NCBI GenBank assembly: GCA_020086605.1
Contig: JACBWW010000046.1
Coordinates: 6,086,133-6,150,132, forward strand
Reading direction: 5' to 3'
DNA length: 64,000 nucleotides
Origin: Lanius collurio
Taxonomy: Eukaryota; Chordata; Aves; Passeriformes; Laniidae
The translations under genes were made by a program, and so were the position numbers. The notes beneath the pieces were generated by a model. It was not told where the DNA came from and did no database searches. It was given only the letters and a program-made list of their open reading frames with translations. Below are positions 1-8,262 of this stretch, one piece after another (within the stretch, counting starts at the first letter, position 1; each line of letters opens with the position of its first letter).

Positions 1-623
1 CCTCATCTTGTACCAAGTCCAGTTTTCTTGGGCAAGAAGATTGCTGATGGTAGAGCCAGACTTTGTGAAAGGTGCCCGGCAGTGGGTGCTGCCTTAGAGA
101 GCCTGGGGTGGCGGGAAGGCTGTGCTCCCCAAGAGGATGGGGACAAACCCAGTATTTTATACAGGAGTGAGGAGTGAACAGCTCATTCCCTAAATCTGAA
201 TCTAGAAGTGGAGCAGAAGTGTCTGGCAGATGCCTCTGTATTTGGTGTGGTGTTGAGGTTTTGAACAGGCAAACTATAAAATGTAATGTTTGAAAGGAGC
301 AGGAGCGGATTGATTTTTATTCCTTTAGAATGTTTTCTTGGCTGCTGTTCCAAGACATTGGAGTTGTGTGGGTTCTTTAGGACTGTCTGGCCTGAATGAG
401 CTTTGCTTACTGTAGGAATGATGACAGGAAAAGGATTTCAGGAAAGGTAGCTCTTAAGTGAAGGTGCCTTGATGAAGCTTATGTAACTGCCGTATTGTGA
501 CCTTAGCTTCTAACATTTGTTTGAGACCCCAGAAAAATTTTGAAGAGTGGTCACATACGTACTTCCATGTTTTATTTGAAGTCTGATTTCTCTATCAGTG
601 TGTTTCAACGTGGGCAGGCAGTC
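1..623. other. Flanking single-copy DNA, no gene recognised
   Basis: Left flank of the LTR element. I see no convincing open frame, repeat family or RNA gene here. It ends directly at the left target-site duplication. Confidence 0.6.
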
Positions 624-629
624 ACTAAG
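624..629. repeat. Left target-site duplication of the ERVK-like element (ACTAAG)
   Basis: ACTAAG sits directly against the outer end of the left LTR and is repeated exactly at 3290-3295. A 6-bp duplication is typical of class II (ERVK/betaretrovirus-like) integrases. The exact match shows the element is complete and was inserted by its integrase. Confidence 0.93.
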
Positions 630-924
630 TGTTTAATGGGGAATCCTTACAACATATATAAGACGGCAATGAATGTTGGAAGGAAATATGAAGCGATATT
701 TTTATAGATGTTCAGAGATGTTTTACTCCTCCAGCCGCATGGCTGGAGTTCCCAGGCAGACCCTCCAGTCATGGGACCCTGCTCTCTTCCCGGGCCCCGG
801 GCACCCAAACCACCCAATCAGGAACAGGTATGGGGCACATGTGACATGGGGACAGGGAGCAGAGACAGACCCGTACACTGCAGGGTCCCTCCCCCCGGGA
901 CTTCAGGGGAGAGGTACCTCCACA
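630..924 (-). repeat. 3' LTR of the ERVK-like element
   Basis: 295-bp LTR. On the minus strand it begins TGTGGAGGTACC (924 downward) and ends ATTAAACA (at 630). It aligns along its whole length with the 5' LTR at 3006-3289, with scattered substitutions and small indels. The polyadenylation signal, AATAAA in the 5' copy, is AGTAAA here (plus TTTACT at 722-727). The last bases lack one G compared with the other copies. An 8-bp-stem palindrome (CTCCAGCC-GCAT-GGCTGGAG, 729-748) lies next to the poly(A) signal. Confidence 0.92.
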
Positions 925-943
925 ATACACCCTTTCTTTTTAG
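925..943 (-). other. Polypurine tract of the ERVK-like element
   Basis: Directly upstream of the 3' LTR on the minus strand is the purine run AAAAAGAAAGGG followed by TGTAT. This is the expected place and composition for plus-strand DNA priming during reverse transcription. It confirms that the element reads on the minus strand. Confidence 0.7.
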
Positions 944-1236
944 ATAAAATGAGCATTGGATACAGTTGGATAAACAACAAAACAATTTCAAAAGAAAGGA
1001 AGCCACTATCTTGAGTCCCCAAATGTCCAAACAGATTCTCTTTGGAGCATCAGAAGGGAGAGAGGACTTGAGCATGCTTCAGATGGAAACTGAGTCAGGA
1101 GTGGGTTTTTTCCTTTCTGTACCTGTTGGAATCTTAGAAAATGACAGTTAATTTCTTCCCTCCTTCCTTTTCATCCCCCCATTGGCATTGCAAAGGGATT
1201 CATGGTGAATGGAAAAGCCTGGTTTTGTGAGGGGAA
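944..1236 (-). other. 3' internal tail of the element, possible env-end remnant
   Basis: Segment between the cold-shock frame and the polypurine tract, read on the minus strand. One frame near 940-1010 gives a short hydrophobic, Leu/Cys-rich stretch followed by basic residues. That resembles the membrane anchor and cytoplasmic tail at the end of a retroviral Env, but the match is too short to assign. There is no A-rich tail here, which argues against the Y-box segment having arrived as an ordinary LINE-made processed pseudogene. Confidence 0.3.
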
Positions 1237-1617
1237 CTACAAAGGGAAATTTGGGCTGGGCATATATGGGAGATAAAGGGGCATGGGATAAAAGGGGAAG
1301 GTGGGATAGGGGAAAGAATAGGGATTATGGGGATATTGTCTAGCATATCTACTGCCTTTGACAGGGACACCCCCAGGGCCTGTAAAACATGCGGCCTGTG
1401 GGCCCTTCCTTCCTTGCACAATTTTAAATGCCACCCTTTCTCCTCCTTCTAAGCTTGGAACATTACTTTTGGGGTTATTTTTCACAATAGCAGATTTATG
1501 GACAAAAATACTTTTTCCTGTATCATTTTTCAATAAGAAACCATAATTTTTCTTTACGTTATACCGTTTAACAGTTCCAAAAACCTTAGCTGCGATAATT
1601 TTTTTCATTTTCTGCAT
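1237..1617 (-). CDS. Y-box-type cold-shock-domain protein captured by the LTR element
   Basis: Open frame of 126 codons on the minus strand. Residues about 4-92 match the cold-shock domain of vertebrate Y-box proteins (YBX1/2/3), a five-stranded OB fold that binds single-stranded RNA and DNA. The RNP1 strand reads NYGFLLKND where Y-box proteins have a GYGFINRND-like motif. RNP2 reads IFVHKSAI, and the Y-box hallmark TGPGGVPV is intact near residue 80. By eye about 55-60% of domain residues match the vertebrate consensus as I remember it. The conserved Trp of the KWFN motif is Arg (KRYN), so stacking may be altered. After the domain the basic/acidic tail of YBX proteins is missing. Instead there is a roughly 34-residue Pro/Tyr/Phe-rich tail, then TAG. 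The frame stays open upstream to about 1731 through a Gly/Pro/Ser-rich stretch without an ATG, so the Met at 1617 is the first in-frame start. Human YBX1 is about 324 aa, so this is a domain-sized fragment. Whether it is expressed is unknown. Confidence 0.8.
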   Translation of the reverse strand: MQKMKKIIAAKVFGTVKRYNVKKNYGFLLKNDTGKSIFVHKSAIVKNNPKSNVPSLEGGERVAFKIVQGRKGPQAACFTGPGGVPVKGSRYARQYPHNPYSFPYPTFPFYPMPLYLPYMPSPNFPL

Positions 1618-2237
1618 TCCCTTGTTCTTACTTTCACTTTTGGTTTTGCTCGCTCTCGCGCTGGAGCTGCCGCAGCCAGGACCACCAGGGCCAGGGCCGC
1701 CAGCGCGTTCCTGCCGCAGGGTTTTGACTCCTCAGGATCGCGTTTGGGGCCGCGCAGGTCCGGTCTGGCTGTGCTGGTGCATGCCACCACCTTTGGCCCC
1801 CTCTGCTGCTTAATGCTGTGCATTAAACACAAAGCTGCTCCGCCTTTGGCCCCCTCTGCACCGCTGCTTGGCGCTGTGCTCGCTTCTGCTCTGGAGCTCC
1901 ATGCGACTGCAGCTCCACGCTTTCTGGTCTTTAGCATGGCTGCGCCCTGTAAGGCGTTCTGTTCCAGCACGTGTGCGTGGCTTTGTACCGCCAGCGCTGC
2001 CGCCGCTGCTGCTGCTGTCAGCTACAGATGTGTCGCTGCTGGGCGCTAGCGTGATTCTCACCCCCACGCCGCTCCGGCTCGGTTTGGCGTGGCTCACTGC
2101 GGTCGCCATTGTGACTGCCGCTAGCGCCGCTGCCTTTCTCGCTCTGGGGCTCGGGCTCGGACTGTTGCTTGCCACGCGGCGCGGGGCAGCCACCACCGGG
2201 ACGCGCCTCTGCTGCCGCCACTCTCACCACTGCCCTC
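1618..2237 (-). other. GC-rich segment upstream of the cold-shock frame, probable captured 5' part of the host gene
   Basis: Strikingly GC- and CpG-rich compared with the AT-rich flanks. On the minus strand it holds several short frames rich in Ala, Ser, Gly and Arg. One begins with a good Kozak context (CACAATGGC near 2109) and stays in the cold-shock frame, but stops at 1810-1812 and again near 1732. Y-box genes have Ala/Gly/Pro-rich, GC-rich N-termini and 5' UTRs, so this may be the rest of the captured transcript, now broken. No residue-level match to a known N-terminus was recognised. The motif CTTTGGCCCCCTCTGC occurs twice (about 1792 and 1844), marking an imperfect local duplication of about 50 bp. 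Confidence 0.45.
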
Positions 2238-2321
2238 GCTGCTGCCCTCACAGCTCATGCCTCTGCTTTTGCTGCTCGCGCCTCTGCTCTCGCAGCTCGT
2301 GCTTCTGCTCTCATGGCTCGC
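2238..2321 (-). repeat. Four tandem 21-bp repeats encoding a heptad
   Basis: Units at 2238-2258, 2259-2279, 2280-2300 and 2301-2321. The last three are close matches (GCCTCTGCTCTCGCAGCTCGT type on the plus strand) and the first is more decayed. On the minus strand two frames give seven-residue repeats rich in Ala/Glu/Arg or Glu/Arg/Gln, which would favour a charged helix or coiled coil. Retroviral Gag proteins often have such charged linkers. The repeats lie between the gag remnant and the cold-shock frame, so they could belong to either. Confidence 0.7.
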
Positions 2322-2407
2322 TATATGCGTTTTTCAGCAGCTATTTGTACTGTCTGTCCTTCTTTATTCACTCTAAGAATACCTCAGAGACCCCTAGGAA
2401 TGCACTC

Positions 2408-2880
2408 TCACATCCAGTGTCTTTGTCGTCGCTCTCTCACCCGCTGTCGCTCGGGAGTGCACTCTGATACAGGGATGGGGCCTGCTCTACGGCTTGTGCT
2501 TTTAGGGGGGCTGGGCCCCTCCACCGCAGGCACCTCAGCCACAGGCACCTCTGTGTTACTGGGACCGAGTATATGCTTTATGAGAGCATCTTCAATTGCA
2601 AAAGAAGCTAGGATCAATTCTACTGCCATTCCACTTCTTGATTGAATCATTATCAACTCATCGATTTCTTTCCAAAAATTGTCCCCTCTAGTTACAGGAA
2701 AACCAACATCAAAAATTATGTCTTGAGTAACATAAAAGAAATTTTTGAAAAGCTAGTTGAAGAAAAGTGTTCTAAATGTCCTAGGTCCAGTTTTGCATTT
2801 TGTTTCGCTAGAATTTCTTTCACTTCTAAGTACATTTTTCTCTGTGGCTCAGATAGCCACAGCTCCTCTGATTTCTCCAT
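2408..2880 (-). pseudogene. Broken gag start (matrix/p10-like) of the ERVK-like element
   Basis: An ATG at 2880 follows the leader about 125 bp after the LTR, where gag should begin. The first frame runs to a stop at 2716 and the similarity then continues in another frame at 2408-2656. At least one frameshift and in-frame stops therefore break it. Residue pattern and spacing (amphipathic N-terminal helices, a Trp-led helical segment after the break) resemble the betaretroviral Gag p10/matrix domain. A Pro/Glu-rich linker and an Arg-rich end follow. Capsid, nucleocapsid zinc knuckles and all of pol are missing. This copy cannot encode a working Gag. The family call rests on pattern only. Confidence 0.5.
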
Positions 2881-2925
2881 CTGGTGAGAAAGTACAGCCA
2901 AAAACAAGACAATAAGAAAGTTCAA

Positions 2926-2933
2926 TTACTCAC
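2926..2933 (-). promoter_or_regulatory. Candidate major splice donor in the element leader
   Basis: The minus strand reads GTGAGTAA between the primer-binding site and the gag ATG. This matches the vertebrate 5' splice-site consensus and lies where retroviruses keep the major donor. It could let the cold-shock frame be made from a spliced mRNA, as env usually is. No acceptor was assigned with confidence. Confidence 0.35.
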
Positions 2934-2985
2934 AATTCACATCAATGTACTCCGGACCTTTAGAAATCGTTTTCAGGGATCGAAT

Positions 2986-3003
2986 GTTCGCATATCTCCA
3001 CCA
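2986..3003 (-). other. tRNA primer-binding site, tRNA-Ala-like
   Basis: Two bases inside the 5' LTR, the minus strand starts TGGTGGAGAT. This is complementary to the 3' end of tRNA-Ala(UGC) as I remember it, including its CCA. The next eight bases diverge. The 2-nt spacing from the LTR is normal for retroviruses. Confidence 0.55.
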
Positions 3004-3005
3004 TT

Positions 3006-3289
3006 TGTTGTAATGGGGAATCCTTACAACAAGTATAAGATAGCGATGAACTTGGAAGGAAAGATGAAGCGATATTTCTGTAGATGTTCAGAGATGTTTT
3101 ATTCCTCCAGCCGCATGGCTGGAGTTCCCAGCAGACCCAGTCACAGGATCCTGCTCTCTTTCTGGGCCCGGTCCCCCCAAACCAACCGATCAGGAACAGG
3201 TATGGGGCACATGTGACATGGGGACAGGGACAGACCTGTACACTGCAAGGTCCCTCCCCCTGGGACTTCAGGGGAGAAGCACCTCCACA
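3006..3289 (-). repeat. 5' LTR of the ERVK-like element
   Basis: 284-bp LTR that on the minus strand begins TGTGGAGGTGC (3289 downward) and ends CATTACAACA at 3006. It has the usual TG...CA ends. The minus strand shows an inverted CCAAT-like motif in U3. A poly(A) signal AATAAA (plus TTTATT, 3098-3103) lies next to a perfect 8-bp-stem palindrome at 3105-3124. The same family recurs at 630-924, 22473-22716 and 40203-40497. Confidence 0.93.
3098..3103 (-). promoter_or_regulatory. Polyadenylation signal AATAAA in the 5' LTR
   Basis: AATAAA on the minus strand, just past a conserved hairpin-forming palindrome. It is kept in the solo LTR at 40203-40497 but mutated to AGTAAA in the 3' LTR of this element. 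Confidence 0.65.
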
Positions 3290-3295
3290 ACTAAG
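3290..3295. repeat. Right target-site duplication of the ERVK-like element (ACTAAG)
   Basis: Exact copy of 624-629, directly outside the 5' LTR. Confidence 0.93.
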
Positions 3296-6200
3296 GTAGA
3301 AAGGAGGAAGAAAAATGAGTTCACTGCCTAACTAGTGGTATTTGCAAAATAGGAACCTCATTTTTTACGTTCAGCTTTGGCTTCTGCTTTTCTGACGCAG
3401 GTTTTCTGTGTCCAGATAGAACCTGCAGCAGTGCTTTCATGTTAAAATTTCTGGTTTAGACAAAAAAATTGTTTTCTTGCTTGGAAGTCAGAGTTAAACT
3501 ACTTCATGCTCCCTCTGGGGAAGCTTGTTACCTGGTTACTAGCTAGTACATAATGGAGGCATGTTGGATAGTGGTAGTACACTGAATGCTACAGCTGTAA
3601 TTGAACCACACCAAGCATCACCTGCTTTTAAGTTAATAATGAGTTTGAACTATTTATAAGCAAGGAACACTGTGAAAAGAGAGGGCTTGTTTGTCTCTGG
3701 AAGAAAGTCCTCTTAAGGTCTAGGAGCATGCATTTATGTTGTATATTCTGAATGCTAAATCTAAAAGAGGTGTCACCATGGGTCTGGCACTCAAGTGTCC
3801 GTGTAAGGCATCTGGCACCAGTGGAGCCCAGCATCCACCATCATATGAGCATCATTGGCTTCCTTCTTGCTCCTCAGAGGAGTACATGCTGCCTTTAGCC
3901 ATTTCATGGAATGTTAAAATGGCCCCAGGTGGTTTCCATGCTTGGATGGTTGGATTGAGGTGTTGGTTGGATTGAGGTGTCCCTCACTGCCAAAAATATT
4001 GCTCTGCTCAGCTGACCCTGCTGCTGCCAAATGGCCCCAAGTTACAGCAACTTGGTGAGCATCTCCAGAATGGCAGAGGAGAGGTCATGGTACTTTGTAT
4101 CTCACGGTCTGGAGGAATTTGGAAGGAGGCATTTTATCCTCTCCATTTCAAGAACTTTCTGCAAACTGCCTGACATTTGTTCAAGTGAAAAACTTGCAGG
4201 TGATAGTATAGGTAGGTTTTGGTTTCCAAACAGGAAAATAAGAGGATGAAAAACAATGGTATGGATTTCAGGGGGGAATAGACTGCTGTTAGTGTTCTCA
4301 GATGTGGTTATATCTCAAAGAAAAACAGATCTTCACTTCATCATTTTAAACCAATTTCATGGTTCGGCAGTTCTACCCACTCGTGTCATCTCAGCACCAT
4401 GGGCTGCAAATGGGACCCATGCAACTTGCAGGAGGTGAAGCACTGCTGCAACACCCTTCCTGCACTCAGCCCTTATATGGAGCTAGAAAGGCCAAGCAAA
4501 GTTTCTTTTTATGTCCACAAAATTGAGAACTTAAATTGGGCTGTTTAAAAGATTGCAACATCTTATAAATGATGTCTTGGAGCAAAAATAGCAACTGCTT
4601 GTCTGACTTCAGGGATTTAACTGTGAGTCTGTGACCTCTAGAGGCTAAGAATACGCAAACAGCTTTCCATCACTCCCTGCTCCAGCAGAGATGTGTTCCT
4701 GTGATTACACATTTTTGTAGCATCTTATGAACTCTTGTTTCACATGGTGATTCCTCTAACTTTGGAAATGTAATTATAGTGCACCGTAAATTTTTTACTT
4801 TTGGCAAGATTATTAGCGAAGAATGTTTTATTTGCAGAGATCATTTTTATAGCTATTCTTAAACTAATACCTTAAAATGGTAATGGACATCTAGACTCAG
4901 TAATACTTGTGCCTAAGGTGCCACATGGATATTTTTTGCCCATGCATATTTACATGCGTGTTACATTAGATTTAACTTTAAGTAACCTCTCCTGCTGTAG
5001 TGGGGCCATTTCTGGGATGTAATGGGCAGCTACAATTTGTTTTCATTGGCATTGCACACCAGAGAAGCGGGAAATAGCTGCTCTAGCTGAAAGCACTGTG
5101 TCCAGCATGCCTTGGCTTACAAGCTCGGATGGAGTCACAGATGGTGCTGCTGATCTGGCTATGGGTCTTACTGAAAACGGTGAGTGCTGGGGATGGAGCC
5201 TTGTAAATCCTAAATAACCAGCAAAGTGGTCTTGATTCCTGACTGTGGTATTTGCAGCATAACATTATGGGTATTCTTTGGTGTATAATTTAATGTCTGA
5301 ATCTTTTATTAGCTTTCCATCTGTTTTCAAGGTGTTAATGGGACAGTCCCCATGCTCGTTCTGCCATAAACAGGAGGTTGCTAAATGGGATCAGATCCAC
5401 CTTAGTTCAGAGGAACGTGCAGATAGACTGTACCCTAGACCCAGGAAGATAGATTACTTGCAAGATCTAAAACCACAGTCTTTGTTCCAATGAATGTTAG
5501 ATTTTCTGGCAAGCCCAGAGATCTTGGTGGTGTCTGGAGGTGGCAGATCCCTCTCAGACCTGTGGACATCCCTTGCTTCCCCTCTGCCTGCAGCACTGAG
5601 TTCTGCTACAACCTTACATCCTCATATGCTGGGAGGAGAAATAAATAATTCTTTTTCTTACTATTTAATAAAAGTAGGTTGCAGTTTCAGGGCTGTAGTT
5701 ACTTCTAGCTGACCTCATTGCTGCCGTCACTTGAGGTGCTGCAGACTGAGTTGGATGCCTGTGAATGTACACTGAGGCTCCTCTTCCAATCTGCTCTCTT
5801 TGCAAGGGGGAAGTGGGTAGAAGAAGGGAATCTCTGCTCTAGAGAGAGGAGGCTCCAGTTTTAGTTTCTCTTTTGATTAATTCAGTGTGTGCAGCCCCTT
5901 CTCCTTTCCTGGTTGTGATGGGGAAGGACTTCCTCCTTTTCAAGGCTATCTGAAATTCATAAGGAATCCAGTATTCAGGAGGTTGTGCCTTTGGGACGAC
6001 ATGGTGCAAGGGGCAGTACTTTGATGATGGTGCATGTATTTTTCTTTGTGAAACAAAGACTTTCCTTGCATAAGTAGTGCTGTGCTTGCCCTGTTGCTTC
6101 ATGAGACCCTAGCAGGTGGCTGTGATCTGTCATTTGGTAATTGTCTAAATGCAGTGATGTTGATTTGGTGATCACTTTTCTTCTGTTCTCTTGATTTATG

Positions 6201-7316
6201 CTTGTGAACCTTTCTACTGTCTGGGTTTTTTCTTGGTTTTGGTTTAGTCTTTTTTTTTTTTGTTAATGATACTATCCTTTTGTTCTCAGTCTATTTTAAG
6301 GCTTAAATAGCTCAATGTGCCATGACAGGAGTTTCACAGAGTGTCACAGAAGGCCACTGTTTTCTTGACTCCCTTGGTCCAGATAGAGAGCAGGATCTTT
6401 CACTTCCCTCTGCAGTCATCCTGGCCCCAGCACACCTGGAGTGAAGGTCTCCTCCCTGGTGGGACAGGTGAGCAGAGTCTTTCAAAACAAAAGTCCACTG
6501 TGCAGTTTGCAGAGTCACACAGATGGCACAGAGGATCTTGGAATAAATGGTAATTATGGACTAAATAGGTTTATAAAAATTAGAAAACCATAATGAATAT
6601 CCAAATAGCTTTGTAATATGGTGTTGCCATAGAAACAGAGTTTATACAGCACCTCATCATCAGAATTGTGCCAATACTGTCTCCTACTTCACCCAGTTGT
6701 AGAGCTGTTTTAAGCAGCTGAGTCCTTGACTTGAAGTATCATGAGGGTTTTCCAAGCAAGTTAGCAAAGAGAACACCCAGCTGGCCTGAAGTCAGCATGG
6801 AGCACAGGGGAACCCCTGGGTGCTTTTGCTTCAGGGGAACGTGGGTGCAGTGTGGCAAGGGCTGGGACCCCCCTAGTGTTGCTGGTCCAGCCTCAGCTGT
6901 ACCAGGTTGGCTTGGTGGTGGCTCCTTCAGTTCACAGGACTGCTGTCTTCAAGGAGCACAGTTTCCTTCTTTGTCAAACTGAGCTCAGAGCCTGTGGCTT
7001 GGAGCACTAATGGGTGTGGTCATTATCAGTATGTGCAAATGAGGCTAGGCATTTTCTCTGTGCAAATGGACCCCTGGAGAGATACCTCATTTTATTTTAC
7101 AGACAGTGCTAAACCATGATTTTCCCACGCCCACCCTTTCTTCCCTGCCTCCACTCAGGCTCAGGGTGAGTGATGGAAGAAGGAAGCAGCATGCAACTCT
7201 GTGACAAAGTGGGATATGAGCATTCAGTGAAACGTACTCCAAGAGAATATTCAGCCTCCCAAAATAAACTGCGAAGTAAGCCCATTCAGGGTCAGGCAGC
7301 AACAGCAAACATCTGA
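3296..7316. other. Single-copy DNA, no gene recognised
   Basis: About 4 kb without a convincing exon, RNA gene or repeat family. Small signals only: a doubled GGTTGGATTGAGGTGT near 3948-3980 and a T tract near 6249. Confidence 0.5.
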
Positions 7317-7321
7317 GGAAA
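7317..7321. repeat. Left target-site duplication of the ERVL-type LTR (GGAAA)
   Basis: GGAAA directly before the LTR start TGTCTTGG, repeated exactly at 8258-8262. A 5-bp duplication fits ERVL-type integrases. Confidence 0.85.
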
Positions 7322-8257
7322 TGTCTTGGTTTGAAAAGACAGATGTCTGCTAAGGAAGACAGGAGCCTCCCTTGAAGTGAAGGATGCAACCCCCTTCTCT
7401 CTGAATTATTATAATTTTGAAATTAAGGGGCTTTCAGGCAAAGATATAAAGAATAGGAATAACAGTTCTTTACTAAAATACAGATATATAAACAGGCAAA
7501 CAAACAACAATAACTATAGTGGTGACAACAAGACAGAAGCACAAACCCAGTGCCAGCCTCTCTCGGCTGTCAGGCCCTTTCCCCTTTGGTGCAGTTCCAG
7601 TCACAGCCGGCAGGGGCGCTGGCGGCTCCCGGTGAGCAGGGCAGGTGCGATGGTTCCCCCGCGGCTGCAGGGGGCGCTCCGGAGCAAGCTCGGGGAGCAC
7701 GCAGTAGTGGCGGCTTAGATCGCGGGAAAAGGGATGGAAGAAAAGCTTCACAAACCTCCCTGGGCAGCTGATCCTGGTGTCTGTCCGGGCTCTCCTGTCC
7801 AGGCAGGCTGGAGCAGCAGTAGGAGCACAAATTCCGGGTGGCAGGCGAGATGTATCGAGCTGCAGAGCAGTGGTAGGAATCCCTGGAGCTCTCGGCAGGC
7901 AGGACGGGCTGGGCTACAGAGTGGCAAAGGCTGAGGCAGCAGGGTCTGCAGCTCAGCTCCCAGCGAGGCAGGGAAGGACAGGTTTTGGATCCCGGGGTTC
8001 TCTCCCGCCGAGAGAAAAAAACCAGCAGGAAACCACAGTGCTGATGAGAGTGGTCTGCCCGTCTCCACACCAAGTCCCGAGTGCTGAGCACACACCCAGG
8101 TGAGGACAGTAGCCCCAGATGGGCTCTTCCCCGCCGTGGCCAGTTCTTTTGTTTCTCGCAAGTACCCAGCAATTTGTTGTCTCGGTAACATATATGGGAG
8201 AAAATTCCTCAATAGGAAAAGAAAAAAAAAAACAAGGAAACTCCCAAAACCCCAACA
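7322..8257 (-). mobile_element. Solo LTR of an avian ERVL-type retrovirus
   Basis: 936-bp LTR with TGTCTTGGTTTG at one end and CCCCAACA at the other, inside exact 5-bp TSDs. The TGTCTTGGTTTGAAAAGACA-type end is one I associate with abundant passerine ERVL LTRs. The minus strand carries an AGTAAA/AATAAA-type poly(A) signal near the left end and GC-rich sequence to its right, so sense is probably minus. No internal viral sequence is present, so this is a solo LTR left by recombination. Long open frames across it (up to 200 codons on the minus strand) have no recognisable domains. Confidence 0.85.
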
Positions 8258-8262
8258 GGAAA
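8258..8262. repeat. Right target-site duplication of the ERVL-type LTR (GGAAA)
   Basis: Exact copy of 7317-7321. Confidence 0.85.

Larger units (their letters stand above)
630..3289 (-). mobile_element. Non-autonomous ERVK-like LTR retrotransposon carrying a captured Y-box cold-shock domain
   Basis: Complete 2,660-bp element read on the minus strand, with two related LTRs, a primer-binding site, a polypurine tract and 6-bp TSDs. The internal region is only about 2.08 kb. It contains a frameshifted gag start, a GC-rich segment with heptad-coding repeats, and an intact frame for a Y-box-type cold-shock domain. I could not find protease, reverse transcriptase, RNase H or integrase sequence. The element must therefore have depended on a helper virus or related ERV for mobilisation. 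The layout (leader, partial gag, cellular coding sequence, 3' LTR) is that of a transducing retrovirus. The two LTRs differ at very roughly 8-10% of positions by eye, so the insertion is not recent. Confidence 0.88.

Noticed and set aside
1237..1617. LIN28 as the source of the cold-shock domain
   Set aside because: The TGPGGVPV-GS-YA ending is Y-box-like and no CCHC zinc knuckles follow.
1237..2196. Reading the Y-box segment as an independent LINE-made processed pseudogene
   Set aside because: No A-tail or internal target-site duplication is visible. The segment reads in the same direction as the LTRs and sits where viral genes should be. Capture by the element is the simpler account, though not proven.
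1868..2467. 199-codon plus-strand frame rich in Ala, Leu, Cys and Ser
   Set aside because: Antisense to the LTR element. It arises from GC-rich repeats and has no domain.
7570..8172. 200-codon minus-strand frame
   Set aside because: Lies wholly inside the ERVL-type solo LTR, in its GC-rich part, with no recognisable domain.
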